Origin: Phycisphaeraceae bacterium
GTDB taxonomy: Bacteria; Planctomycetota; Phycisphaerae; Phycisphaerales; UBA1924
Direction: 5' to 3'
Assembly (NCBI GenBank): GCA_019636495.1
Contig: JAHBXL010000014.1
Span: 1 to 54,060 of the forward strand
Length of the DNA: 54,060 nucleotides
Positions 9,026 to 17,434 of this stretch are shown here, piece after piece. Both the position numbers and the translations under genes were made by a program. Numbering within the stretch: the stretch's first letter is position 1; the number at the start of each line of letters is the position of its first letter. The notes under the pieces were generated by a model. The model was not told the origin of the DNA. It worked only from the letters and a program-made list of their open reading frames with translations, and did not search any database.

Positions 9026-9373
9026 TTATGTTAAACTGGATGCTCTTCCCGGCGTTCGGGCGTCATTGGGTGCGGCGGGCTTGCCGGGTTCACTCGAATC
9101 CGACGCCGTTGGTGCCGAGGCCGCGCCGCTCTCCTCCGGACCGCTGATCCACAGGCCGATGTCCGGCTCGTACTCCTCTTCAAGTTGATAGGGCTCTGTC
9201 GATCCTTGTTCAGCGGTGTGGGTGGCCTGGACCTGCGAGTTGGCTTGCTGTATCCGATCCGAGTATCGGAGCCACTTCAATCTGCGGCGCAGGCGAAGCG
9301 TCCGACGGAGGATGATGAACCCCAGTGTCAGCAGCACCAGGGCGATGCCAAACTGGAAAAGCAGCCAAGGCAT
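9026..9373 (-). CDS. single-pass membrane protein, hypothetical
   Basis: 115 aa, not recognised. An N-terminal transmembrane helix (about residues 4-22) is followed by a strongly basic segment (RRTLRLRRRLKW), then an acidic, Ser/Ala/Pro-rich tail, so the tail probably faces the cytoplasm. A TATGCT box lies exactly 6 nt before the ATG with no Shine-Dalgarno, suggesting a leaderless transcript starting inside the 12-bp gap after the GNAT gene. Confidence 0.6.
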   Translation of the reverse strand: MPWLLFQFGIALVLLTLGFIILRRTLRLRRRLKWLRYSDRIQQANSQVQATHTAEQGSTEPYQLEEEYEPDIGLWISGPEESGAASAPTASDSSEPGKPAAPNDARTPGRASSLT

Positions 9374-9379
9374 GTGCGG

Positions 9380-9385
9380 AGCATA
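9380..9385 (-). promoter_or_regulatory. candidate -10 (TATGCT) for leaderless start
   Basis: TATGCT on the minus strand ends 6 nt before the ATG at 9373. It overlaps the gap before, and the stop region of, the upstream GNAT gene. Confidence 0.4.
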
Positions 9386-9904
9386 TCAGAAAGTGGTGCC
9401 TGACATGAACCGGCGGATGGGTTGCAGTTGCAGTTCCATCCACCGTGTGCCCGGAGTCGGATCCCTGTTGTACGCCGGGATGTCTCGAAACCCGAGGGAC
9501 TCGTACAGACTCGCCGCGGCCTTCATCGAAGCGCCGGTATCAAGTCGTATTGCTGCATATCCCCGCGCGCGTGCTGCCTCGAGGACCGCCTCGGCAAGCC
9601 TTCGACCCACGCCGCGGCCCCGTGCGGAGCGAACCACGTACATCCGCTTCATCTCGCAGATGGTGTCCGTCAGCGGACGAAGGGCGACGCATCCGACCGG
9701 TATCGCGCCAGCAAATGCCAGGAACATCGCGCCCCGGGGCGGGCCAAACTGGCCGGGCAGAGTGGCAAGTTCATCGTCGATTCTCTGGTGCTCGAGGCTG
9801 GCGCAGTCGGTCGTGTATGCAACCGAGTGCACATACTCGGCGCAAAGCACGCGGAATGCCGCGTTGTCCTCATCGCCCGCTGCGGCGCGAACTCTGACCT
9901 GCAT
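9386..9904 (-). CDS. GNAT family N-acetyltransferase
   Basis: 172 aa. It has the acetyl-CoA-binding motif A of the GNAT fold in MKRMYVVRSARGRGVGRRL, followed by the helix EAVLEAARARGY and the motif B region ASLYESLGFRDIP. It transfers an acetyl group to an unknown small molecule or protein. The ATG at 9904 is preferred over the GTG at 9913 because GGAGG lies about 8 nt upstream. It follows proS by 27 bp on the same strand. Confidence 0.88.
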   Translation of the reverse strand: MQVRVRAAAGDEDNAAFRVLCAEYVHSVAYTTDCASLEHQRIDDELATLPGQFGPPRGAMFLAFAGAIPVGCVALRPLTDTICEMKRMYVVRSARGRGVGRRLAEAVLEAARARGYAAIRLDTGASMKAAASLYESLGFRDIPAYNRDPTPGTRWMELQLQPIRRFMSGTTF

Positions 9905-9925
9905 CGCACGCACCTCCGCATGCGC

Positions 9926-9941
9926 GGGGGGTCAACCCCCC
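9926..9941. other. perfect G6/C6 hairpin at proS stop codon
   Basis: GGGGGG-TCAA-CCCCCC forms a perfect six-base stem. The proS stop codon (TGA on the minus strand) lies in the loop, and the GNAT gene begins 22 nt downstream. There is no T run, so it is not a classic terminator. Confidence 0.55.
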
Positions 9942-11779
9942 ATGGCCGCAGCGCACCTGTCAGCGGCCTCGCCGAGTTTCACGACCTCGCCCTTGCCGGT
10001 GTCGCGCCGAGCCTTGAACTCGACGCCGCCCTCGGCCAGCGCTTTGTCGCCGATGGTCAGCCGAACCGGGATGCCGATCAGGTCCGCATCCTTGAACTTC
10101 ACGCCCGGCCGCTCATCGCGGTCATCGATCAGCACATCGAGCCCCGCCGCGGCGAGATCGGCCGCGAGTTTGTTCGCCGCCTGCACGTGCGCGGCATCAT
10201 CGGGCTTCATCAGCGTGACCAGCACGTGGTACGGTGCGATCGCCGCGGGCCAGATGATGCCGTTCTCATCGTGGTTCTGCTCCACGCTCGCGGCCATGGT
10301 TCTCGACACGCCGATGCCGTAGCAGCCCATGATGACGCTGCGCTTCTGCTGCTTGTCATCGAGCACCGAGAGCCCCATCGCATCGGAGTACTTGGTGCCG
10401 AGTTTGAAGATGTGCCCGACCTCGATGCCGCGACCGGTGGTGAGTTTCGCCCCCGCTGCACGCGGCGAAGGGTCGCCCTCGATGGCGTTGCGGATGTCGG
10501 CCAGTTTTACATAACGCGAGTCGTCCAGGATCGCCCCCACCTCCCGACGCCAGTTGAAGTGCTTCACGTGGTGATCCGCCTTGTCCGCGCCCGAAGCCCA
10601 GAAGCCCCCTCCCGCGGCATCGGGATCAACGAGCATCAGGATGTCGGTACGCCCAGCGATGATCTTCGGGCTGACGTATCCGATCGCGAACCCCGCCGCG
10701 CGGGCATCCTTCTCGGGCGCGAGTTCGACTTTCCACCCGCTCGCGGTCTTGACTTTCCCTTCGTTCACATCATGATCGCCGCGAACAACCGCGATGATCC
10801 ACTTCGGTCCGCTTCCGGCCGCCGCCCCCCCACTCCCGCCCACGGACTCGACCGGCCGGAACACGATGGTCTTGAGCATGCGGTCGGGCTTGACCTTCAT
10901 GAACTTGCCGACTTCATCGATGCCAGGTAGCCCCGGCGTGTGCACCTCGGAGAGTTCGCCCGTCGCCGCGCCGTTGAACGCGCCGCCTTCGACCATGCGC
11001 TCGCCGATCTCGCACTTCTCCACGTTCGCCGCGTAGCCCGAGACCGGGCACTTCAGGATCGTGTCCTCGCCGCTGGCCGCGTTCACCATGAACTCGTGGC
11101 TCGCCGAGCCGCCGATCGGCCCGCTCTCGGCCTCCACCACCGTAAAGTCCAGCCCGCAGCGTGTGAACACGTTGTTGTACGCGCGGTACATCGCGTCGTA
11201 GACCTCGTTCAGCCCCCCCGCTCCTTCCACGGAAACGTGGAAAGAGTACGCATCCTTCATGATGAACTCGCGGCAGCGCAGCAGCCCCGAACGCGGCCGC
11301 GCCTCATCGCGATACTTCGTCTGCACCTGGTACAGACTCAACGGCAGCTGCTTGTACGACTGGATCGAGCCCTTGACCAGTTCGGTGATCGGCTCCTCGT
11401 GCGTCGGTCCCAGCGCGCTCACCGCGCCCTTGCGGTCGGTCACCTTGAAGAGCAGGTCGCCGTAATCGACATCGCGCCTGGTGTCCTTGTACAACTCGAT
11501 GGGCAGCATCGCCGGCAGCAGCAACTCGCTCGCCCCCGCCGCATCCATTTCCTCGCGCACGATCTGCGAGACCTTGCGCAGCGTCCGGCACGCCAGCGGC
11601 AGGTAGTCGTAGATGCCCGAGCCGAGTTTTCGGATGAACCCCGCGCGCGACAGCAGGATGTGCGACGGGCTCTCCGCATCGGCCGGGGCCTCGCGCGTGG
11701 TGGGAATCAGCGTTGATCCCCACCGGTGAATCACGCCGCGACCCGCACGCTCTGCACGCTCATTCTGGAGATTCGACAT
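9932..11779 (-). CDS. proS: prolyl-tRNA synthetase
   Basis: 615 aa. It charges tRNA-Pro in the cytoplasm. Class II motifs are visible: SGIYDYLPLACRTL with the motif 1 region, GPTHEEPITELV and TKYRDEARPRSGLLRCREF (motif 2). A bacterial-type editing insertion follows, roughly residues 215-420. Motif 3 is MGCYGIGVSRTMAA, and an anticodon-binding domain (DVLIDDRDERPGVKFKDADLIG) ends the protein. It is slightly longer than the usual ~570 aa because of linker insertions around the editing domain (a Gly/Ser-rich stretch). The ATG at 11779 is chosen because TACACT lies 8 nt upstream; there is no Shine-Dalgarno. Confidence 0.96.
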   Translation of the reverse strand: MSNLQNERAERAGRGVIHRWGSTLIPTTREAPADAESPSHILLSRAGFIRKLGSGIYDYLPLACRTLRKVSQIVREEMDAAGASELLLPAMLPIELYKDTRRDVDYGDLLFKVTDRKGAVSALGPTHEEPITELVKGSIQSYKQLPLSLYQVQTKYRDEARPRSGLLRCREFIMKDAYSFHVSVEGAGGLNEVYDAMYRAYNNVFTRCGLDFTVVEAESGPIGGSASHEFMVNAASGEDTILKCPVSGYAANVEKCEIGERMVEGGAFNGAATGELSEVHTPGLPGIDEVGKFMKVKPDRMLKTIVFRPVESVGGSGGAAAGSGPKWIIAVVRGDHDVNEGKVKTASGWKVELAPEKDARAAGFAIGYVSPKIIAGRTDILMLVDPDAAGGGFWASGADKADHHVKHFNWRREVGAILDDSRYVKLADIRNAIEGDPSPRAAGAKLTTGRGIEVGHIFKLGTKYSDAMGLSVLDDKQQKRSVIMGCYGIGVSRTMAASVEQNHDENGIIWPAAIAPYHVLVTLMKPDDAAHVQAANKLAADLAAAGLDVLIDDRDERPGVKFKDADLIGIPVRLTIGDKALAEGGVEFKARRDTGKGEVVKLGEAADRCAAAMGG

Positions 11780-11787
11780 AGGGCGGG

Positions 11788-11793
11788 AGTGTA
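11788..11793 (-). promoter_or_regulatory. candidate -10 (TACACT) for leaderless proS start
   Basis: TACACT on the minus strand ends 8 nt before the proS ATG. The implied transcription start would lie at or within one or two bases of the start codon. Confidence 0.45.
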
Positions 11794-11950
11794 GGTTGCG
11801 GGCGGTGGAACAGGAACCCTTCGGTTGCCGTGGAGCCCCCGCGCTGACGCGTGCTGCCGCACTTCGGCCCCTGGCTCTGGAGAGCGGCGCTGCCTGGGCC
11901 AACAATCGCGGTTGCCGCGGCAGGACAGTCGCAGGCAAGGATGCCAGCCA

Positions 11951-13615
11951 GTGACGCCCCCGCTCGACATCGCCCGCGACCGACCGAACCCCGATGCGAC
12001 GGACCCCATGGCGGGTCCAGCGCTTTCGGGCTCGGGATTGGCCGCGCCGGATGTTGCGCCGTCACGCAGGCCGATCGTGCGAACGGCGATCGGCCTGAAT
12101 GCGGATGGATCGCTCCGCAGCGGCAAACTCGCGGGCCTGACGATGAACCGCGCGATCTGGGTGTTGTCGTGGCCGATCCTCGCGGAGAGTTCGTTGCAGT
12201 CGTTCGTCGGATTGACGGACACGTTTCTTTCTGCGCAACTGTCGGAGGCGGCGACCGACGCGATCGGCGGCGCATCGTACATTCTGTGGTTTGTGGGCCT
12301 TGTGGCGATGGCCGTGAGTGTCGGGGCGACCGCGCTGGTGAGCCGGGCGGTGGGCGGTTCGCGTTTGGCCGTTGCTCACGCCGCGACCGGCCAGACCATG
12401 CTCCTCGCGCTCGGGACGGGCATCGTGACGGCGATCCTGATTGCGCTGGCGGCGGGTCCGATGTCGCGGGTGATGAACCTGACCGGCGAAGCAGCGGAGG
12501 CGTTCCGCACGTACCTGAGGATCTGCGCGATCGGGGTTCCGCCGCTTTCGATTCTCGCCGCGGGCATCGCCTGCGCGCGCGGCGCGGGCGACTCGGTCCG
12601 GCCGCTGGTGGCGATGGCGGTGGTGAACGTGGTGAACGTTCTTGCGTCGTGGGCGATGTCGGGCGTCGATCTTGTCCGGACGCGGATCGTGGGGGGCGAA
12701 GCCGTCTCGGAGTTGGTCTATGCCAATCCGTTCGGCGCCAACCTTGGCATCGCCGGAATCGCATGGGGCACGGTGATCGGCGAGTTTGTGGGCGCGGCGA
12801 TCGTGCTGGGACTGCTCGTTCGGGGTTCATCGGTGGTGCGACTGAAGCGGCACCGGCTGCGTCCGCACTGGCACACGATGCGACGACTGGTGGCGGTCGG
12901 GTTTCCGAACTTTCTTGAGACGCTCGGGATGTGGGCCGGGAACTTCCTGATCATTCTCATGGTCGGATGGTTGACGGTCACCGCCGGCGCTGGGCTTGCC
13001 GCCGATGGCACCGCCGCGGCGGGCGGGCTGATGGGCGCGCACATCGTCGCCATTCGCATCGAGGCGTTCAGTTTCATGCCGGGGTTCGCGATGGGCGCGG
13101 CCGCCGCGACACTGGCGGGGCAGTACATCGGCGCGGGCAGCCCGACGAGCGCGCGCCGCGCTGTCAAGCGGTGCGTGATCGTGACGGTGTGCGTAATGGG
13201 CGCGGCGGGGTTTCTCTTTCTGATCGCTCCGCGCGAGGTCACGGTATTGATCACCGGTCAGCCGACGCACCTGGAGATCGTGCCGCGGCTGATCTTCATC
13301 TCCGGGCTGGTGCAGATCCCGTTCGGCATCAGCATCGTGTTGCGGTCGGCCTTGCGCGGCGCGGGCGATGCGAAGGTCGTCATGTGGATCACGTGGATCA
13401 CGACCTACGCGATCCGCCTGCCGCTTGCGTACGCGTGCTCGGGGGTCGATATCCCGCTGCCGCGCTGGATGGGCGGAGGCGTGATCGAGAACCCGTTCCA
13501 CGATTCGCCGAGCCTTTGGCTGTTGTGGGTCGGGCTGTGCGCGGAGATCCTGTTTCGCGCGGCGATCTTTGGCGGGCGTTACCTGCACGGCGGTTGGCTG
13601 ACGAAGCGCGTGTAG
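11951..13615 (+). CDS. MATE family efflux transporter
   Basis: 554 aa. About twelve hydrophobic segments are visible from residue ~65 on, in two homologous halves, as in multidrug/toxin extruders driven by Na+ or H+. Typical MATE wording includes the first helix (ILAESSLQSFVGLTDTF), ACARGAGDSVRPL in the first half and RSALRGAGDAKVVMWITW in the second. The GTG at 11951 has AAGGA about 9 nt upstream. The ~60 residues before the first helix are Pro/Ala-rich and poorly conserved, and an ATG at 12009 is possible. The substrate is unknown. It diverges from proS. Confidence 0.88.
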   Translation: MTPPLDIARDRPNPDATDPMAGPALSGSGLAAPDVAPSRRPIVRTAIGLNADGSLRSGKLAGLTMNRAIWVLSWPILAESSLQSFVGLTDTFLSAQLSEAATDAIGGASYILWFVGLVAMAVSVGATALVSRAVGGSRLAVAHAATGQTMLLALGTGIVTAILIALAAGPMSRVMNLTGEAAEAFRTYLRICAIGVPPLSILAAGIACARGAGDSVRPLVAMAVVNVVNVLASWAMSGVDLVRTRIVGGEAVSELVYANPFGANLGIAGIAWGTVIGEFVGAAIVLGLLVRGSSVVRLKRHRLRPHWHTMRRLVAVGFPNFLETLGMWAGNFLIILMVGWLTVTAGAGLAADGTAAAGGLMGAHIVAIRIEAFSFMPGFAMGAAAATLAGQYIGAGSPTSARRAVKRCVIVTVCVMGAAGFLFLIAPREVTVLITGQPTHLEIVPRLIFISGLVQIPFGISIVLRSALRGAGDAKVVMWITWITTYAIRLPLAYACSGVDIPLPRWMGGGVIENPFHDSPSLWLLWVGLCAEILFRAAIFGGRYLHGGWLTKRV

Positions 13616-13786
13616 TCAGAGGTATCGGCTGGTTATCGGTCAGGAAACGTCAAGGGCCGGTCGATTCGGGCCGATTCGCGGTGCGCTCGTGCTGCGCGGG
13701 CTGATTCTGAGCCGGAAGACCGCCGACCACTAGAGGGACCTGTGGGGTCCGAGAGTCTTCGCCAGATTCGGGAGCGCGCGACGCCA

Positions 13787-14434
13787 ATGTCAATCTTCGG
13801 GATCATCCGCCGCACGCCAGCATCACGCGCGTTCTGGTCCGCGTTGGTGTGCGCGTGGCTGGGGTCGATCGCAGCCGGGATCGGCACGATGGCGCGATTC
13901 GATTGGACGCCCGGCAGCGCCGGTCCTGCGCCGCGCACCTGGCCGCCGGCATGCGCGATCAAGCATGACTTCAATCGGCCGACACTGGTTGTCGCGATTC
14001 ACCCGCGCTGCCCGTGCAGCGCAGCGACGCTGACGCAGGTTGAGGCGCTTGCGGAGCGTCACGCCGCGGAGTGCCGGTTGATCGTGCTCATGCTCGCGCC
14101 TTCGGTCGATGATCCGGCATGGACGAACGCCCCCGCGTGGAGAGCCGCGAGGAGCATCGCAGGCGTTGAAGTCGTCGCCGATGCACTGGGCGGCATCGCG
14201 GGGGCCTTTGGCGCTCGCACGTCCGGGCATGCCGTGCTGTTCGGCCGCGATGGGCGGCTGATGTTCAGCGGCGGCCTGACTCTGTCGCGGGCGCACGAAG
14301 GCGTGGGCCCCGGTGCCGCGGCGGTGGACGTGTTGATCCGTGGTGGGGAGGCGGCGAACTCGGCTCCGGTCTTCGGGTGCGCGCTGTTCGGACCGGATGA
14401 CCTTTGCGGACCGCCGGTCGGGGAGCGTCCATGA
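13787..14434 (+). CDS. RedB-like thioredoxin-fold membrane-anchored protein
   Basis: 215 aa. An N-terminal transmembrane helix (about residues 12-33) is followed by a periplasmic domain with [17 protein letters not shown]. The CPC motif stands where thioredoxin-fold proteins have CxxC. The later segment [19 protein letters not shown] fits the thioredoxin cis-Pro/beta-hairpin region. I take it as a RedB-like redox protein, role unknown. Its stop overlaps the start of the hybrid kinase by 4 bp (ATGA), so the two are translationally coupled and probably act together. The start is the ATG before MSIFGIIR; a GTG at 13742 is possible. Confidence 0.62.
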   Translation: MSIFGIIRRTPASRAFWSALVCAWLGSIAAGIGTMARFDWTPGSAGPAPRTWPPACAIKHDFNRPTLVVAIHPRCPCSAATLTQVEALAERHAAECRLIVLMLAPSVDDPAWTNAPAWRAARSIAGVEVVADALGGIAGAFGARTSGHAVLFGRDGRLMFSGGLTLSRAHEGVGPGAAAVDVLIRGGEAANSAPVFGCALFGPDDLCGPPVGERP

Positions 14435-16302
14435 GCGCAATGAATCACAACCCGGGCCGCGCGGGCGAACTGTTCCGATCGTACCTCGAGGACGCGCAGC
14501 GGCGCACCGATCGGATGTTCGCCATCCTGATGGTCGTGCAGGTGCTGGGAGGACTGGCCGCCGCGGCGTGGGTATCGCCGCGTACATGGATCGGCGAGCA
14601 GTCGCTTGTGCACCAGCACGTGTGGATCGCGCTGCTGTTCGGCCCGGCGCTGGCATCGCTGCCGATCGTGCTTGCCCTGGTGCGCCCGGCGCAGGCGCTG
14701 ACGCGGCACACGATCGCGGTGGCGCAGATGTTGTTTTCGGCGTTGCTCATCCACCTGACGGGCGGACGCATCGAGACGCACTTCCACGTGTTTGGATCGT
14801 TGGCGTTCCTGGCATTCTACCGAGATTGGAAGGTGCTGATCACGGCGTCGGTCGTGGTCGCGGCGGACCATTGGTGGCGCGGCGTGTTCTGGCCCCAGTC
14901 GGTGTTCGGCACGGCGAGTGCGGGCTCGTGGCGGTGGTTCGAGCACGCCGCATGGGTGGTGTTCCTGGACATCTTCCTGATCGCGGCGTGTGTGCGTGGG
15001 ATCAAGGAGATGCGAACCATGGCGGCGGACCGCGCGCTGATCGAGGCGCAGCGCGACGCGGTGGAAAAGGAGGTGCAGCATCGCACCGCCGAACTGGAGG
15101 TCGCGCGTGCATCGGCTGAAACGGCCAACCGCGCCAAGAGCGTGTTCCTCGCCAACATGAGCCATGAGATCCGAACGCCGATGACCGCCATTCTTGGCTA
15201 CACGGACCTGCTCCGCGTCGGCGGGATCTCGCCGGGGGAGGGCCAGGAGTACGTGTCCATCATTCGGCGAAACGGCGAGCACCTGCTGTCGGTCATCAAC
15301 GACATCCTCGACCTCTCGAAGATTGAGGCCCAGATGCTGACGGTTGAACGCAATCAGGTTCGGCTGTGTGCGCTGGTCGCGGAAGTCGCGGCGACACTGC
15401 GTGTCCGCGCGGCCGAGAAGGGCCTGTCGCTCGAGGTCGAGTACGTCTTCCCGGTTCCCGAGGCCATCATCAGCGACCCGATTCGGATCCGGCAGATTCT
15501 AGTGAATCTCGTGGGCAACGCCGTGAAGTTCACGGATCGCGGCGGGGTGACCATTCGTGTGCGATCGGACGCGGAACTCCTTGCGAAATCGCAGATTGCT
15601 ATCGACGTCGTCGATACCGGGATCGGGCTCGAGCCGGAGCAGCTGGAGCGGCTGTTCAGGCCGTTCACTCAGGCCGACGAGTCCATCACCCGGCGCTTCG
15701 GCGGCACGGGCCTTGGCCTGAACATCTCGCGCAGACTTGCCAAGGCGCTGGGCGGAGACATCGCCGTAAGCAGCGCGCCAGGCCGCGGCAGCACGTTCTC
15801 GGTGACGCTGGGCACCGGCGACCTGTCGGGTGTCCGCATGATCGCCGACGCGCGGGAGGCGGTCGTGTCGGCCCCGTCGGAGACCCAGCACGCGGCGCCG
15901 GCGGAGGTGAGCGGACGCGTTCTTCTGGCCGAGGATGGAGCGGACAACTCCCGGTTGATCACCGCGATCCTGCGCCGGCACGGCGCAGAAATGCACGTCG
16001 TGCACGACGGGGTCGAGGCGGTTCGCGCGGCTACCGAAGCCATGTCTTCCGGACGTCCCTTCGACCTGGTTCTTCTCGACATGCAGATGCCGGTGCTGGA
16101 TGGTTACCAGGCCGCGGCGAGGCTGCGAAAGAACGGTGTTCGAACACCCATCATCGCGCTCACGGCGCACGCCATGGCGGACGATCGGCAGAAATGCCTC
16201 GACGCCGGGTGCGACGACTACGCCGCGAAGCCGATCGACCGCGATGCGCTCGTGAGAATGTGCGAACGCTGGATCGGTGTGCCCGGCCGAGCCGCTGCCT
16301 GA
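14431..16302 (+). CDS. hybrid sensor histidine kinase/response regulator
   Basis: 623 aa. About six transmembrane helices (residues 25-190) include a conserved-looking [19 protein letters not shown] loop/helix with two closely spaced His, a possible ligand or metal site. A short coiled coil (about 195-235) leads to the HisKA H-box [13 protein letters not shown], then the HATPase domain ([23 protein letters not shown]). A receiver domain follows (LLAEDGADN, phospho-Asp in [23 protein letters not shown]). There is no Hpt or output domain. The gene is coupled by ATGA overlap to the RedB-like gene, suggesting redox- or metal-linked sensing. Its C-terminal half closely resembles that of the kinase at 17435. 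Confidence 0.93.
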   Translation: MSAMNHNPGRAGELFRSYLEDAQRRTDRMFAILMVVQVLGGLAAAAWVSPRTWIGEQSLVHQHVWIALLFGPALASLPIVLALVRPAQALTRHTIAVAQMLFSALLIHLTGGRIETHFHVFGSLAFLAFYRDWKVLITASVVVAADHWWRGVFWPQSVFGTASAGSWRWFEHAAWVVFLDIFLIAACVRGIKEMRTMAADRALIEAQRDAVEKEVQHRTAELEVARASAETANRAKSVFLANMSHEIRTPMTAILGYTDLLRVGGISPGEGQEYVSIIRRNGEHLLSVINDILDLSKIEAQMLTVERNQVRLCALVAEVAATLRVRAAEKGLSLEVEYVFPVPEAIISDPIRIRQILVNLVGNAVKFTDRGGVTIRVRSDAELLAKSQIAIDVVDTGIGLEPEQLERLFRPFTQADESITRRFGGTGLGLNISRRLAKALGGDIAVSSAPGRGSTFSVTLGTGDLSGVRMIADAREAVVSAPSETQHAAPAEVSGRVLLAEDGADNSRLITAILRRHGAEMHVVHDGVEAVRAATEAMSSGRPFDLVLLDMQMPVLDGYQAAARLRKNGVRTPIIALTAHAMADDRQKCLDAGCDDYAAKPIDRDALVRMCERWIGVPGRAAA

Positions 16303-16453
16303 GTCGCCGGTCGCACCCTTGGATGCGCGTTATCCGGCCACGAGCGCGGTGGGACTTTCCCGCGATGAGGGTCCGAAGTCCTCATGGGTACTCCGACATC
16401 GACCGATACCCGCAGCAATACACGCTCGCCGTGGACACTCCTGAAGGCCGACC

Positions 16454-17374
16454 ATGCCCGTCGCGCTTCATTCACGCCGCGGAATGCCGCAGATCTGCGT
16501 TGCCGGCATGGCCGCATGCGCGGTGATCGGCGCGGCCGCATCGAACGGCGCGTGCCCGGGCCAAGTGCCGCCTGTGGAGGCCCCGGAGATTCCGCTGCAC
16601 GAAAGCCGGCCCGCGCACTGGTTGACCGTCGGTATTGACGCGGTCACCGTGTATCAGTTCCGCGGGTTTGTGTACGAGGACTCCGGGCCGATCGTCCAGC
16701 CGTGGGCCGAGGTCGATCTGACTGTTCTGGAAACGGACTCTGCCGCGATCCGGCTGCTGCTCAGCACGTGGCACTCGTTCCATGGCCAGGCGACGGATGC
16801 GGAGTCGCAAGACGGGTTTCGCAGGCATTGGTTCGAGGCGGATGCCAGCGCGGGTATCGGCGCGGACCTCGGCCCGTGGAATGTGACAGCGCAGTACAAC
16901 GTGTACACGAGCCCTTCCGACGCATGGCCGACCATGCAGGAAGTCTCGTTCAATCTCTCATACGCCGACGACTGGCTGCCCGCGGGCTGGTCGCTGAACC
17001 CGCACGCGCTGCTGGCGTTCGAGGTCGGCCCAGCGGCCAACGACGGCATGCGCAATGGCGTGTTCCTTGAACTCGGGGTCTCTCCAACGTACGAGTTCAC
17101 CGATGGTCCCTGCGCAGGAGTCATGCTGAGTTTCCCCATCGCCCTCGGCCTGAGCCTGAGCAACTACTACGAGGACGATGAAGGAAGGAACGACGCGTTC
17201 GGCTACGTGAGCCTTGGCGCCGGCGCGACCATCCCGCTCGGTCGGACAGGGCCGGCGAACTGGAGCCTGTCGCTGGGCATCGAAGCCCTCATGCTCGGCG
17301 GCGCGGCCGCCTCGTTCAATGATGGAGAACGCTCGGTGCTCGTCGGTTCAATCGGCCTCGTCATGGAGTTCTGA
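16454..17374 (+). CDS. predicted outer-membrane beta-barrel protein
   Basis: 306 aa. A signal peptide (about residues 1-33) precedes a mature chain of alternating hydrophobic strands rich in aromatic and Gly residues. It ends in a terminal strand with final Phe (LVMEF), typical of outer-membrane barrels. YQFRGFVYEDSGPIVQPW near the N-terminus resembles the start of planctomycete and proteobacterial putative porins of the TorF-like type. The function is unknown. It lies between two paralogous hybrid kinases and could be a target or a partner. An in-frame ATG at 16484 gives a shorter signal peptide. Confidence 0.65.
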   Translation: MPVALHSRRGMPQICVAGMAACAVIGAAASNGACPGQVPPVEAPEIPLHESRPAHWLTVGIDAVTVYQFRGFVYEDSGPIVQPWAEVDLTVLETDSAAIRLLLSTWHSFHGQATDAESQDGFRRHWFEADASAGIGADLGPWNVTAQYNVYTSPSDAWPTMQEVSFNLSYADDWLPAGWSLNPHALLAFEVGPAANDGMRNGVFLELGVSPTYEFTDGPCAGVMLSFPIALGLSLSNYYEDDEGRNDAFGYVSLGAGATIPLGRTGPANWSLSLGIEALMLGGAAASFNDGERSVLVGSIGLVMEF

Positions 17375-17434
17375 GACGCCAACCACTTCGAAGCGTTCGC
17401 CGCCCTCGATGCCAGTCACATCGGATACACAGTG

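Noticed and set aside
9075..9105. GGTTCACTCGAATCC, resembling a tRNA T-arm
   Set aside because: It lies inside the single-pass membrane protein gene and no acceptor, D or anticodon arms can be paired around it.
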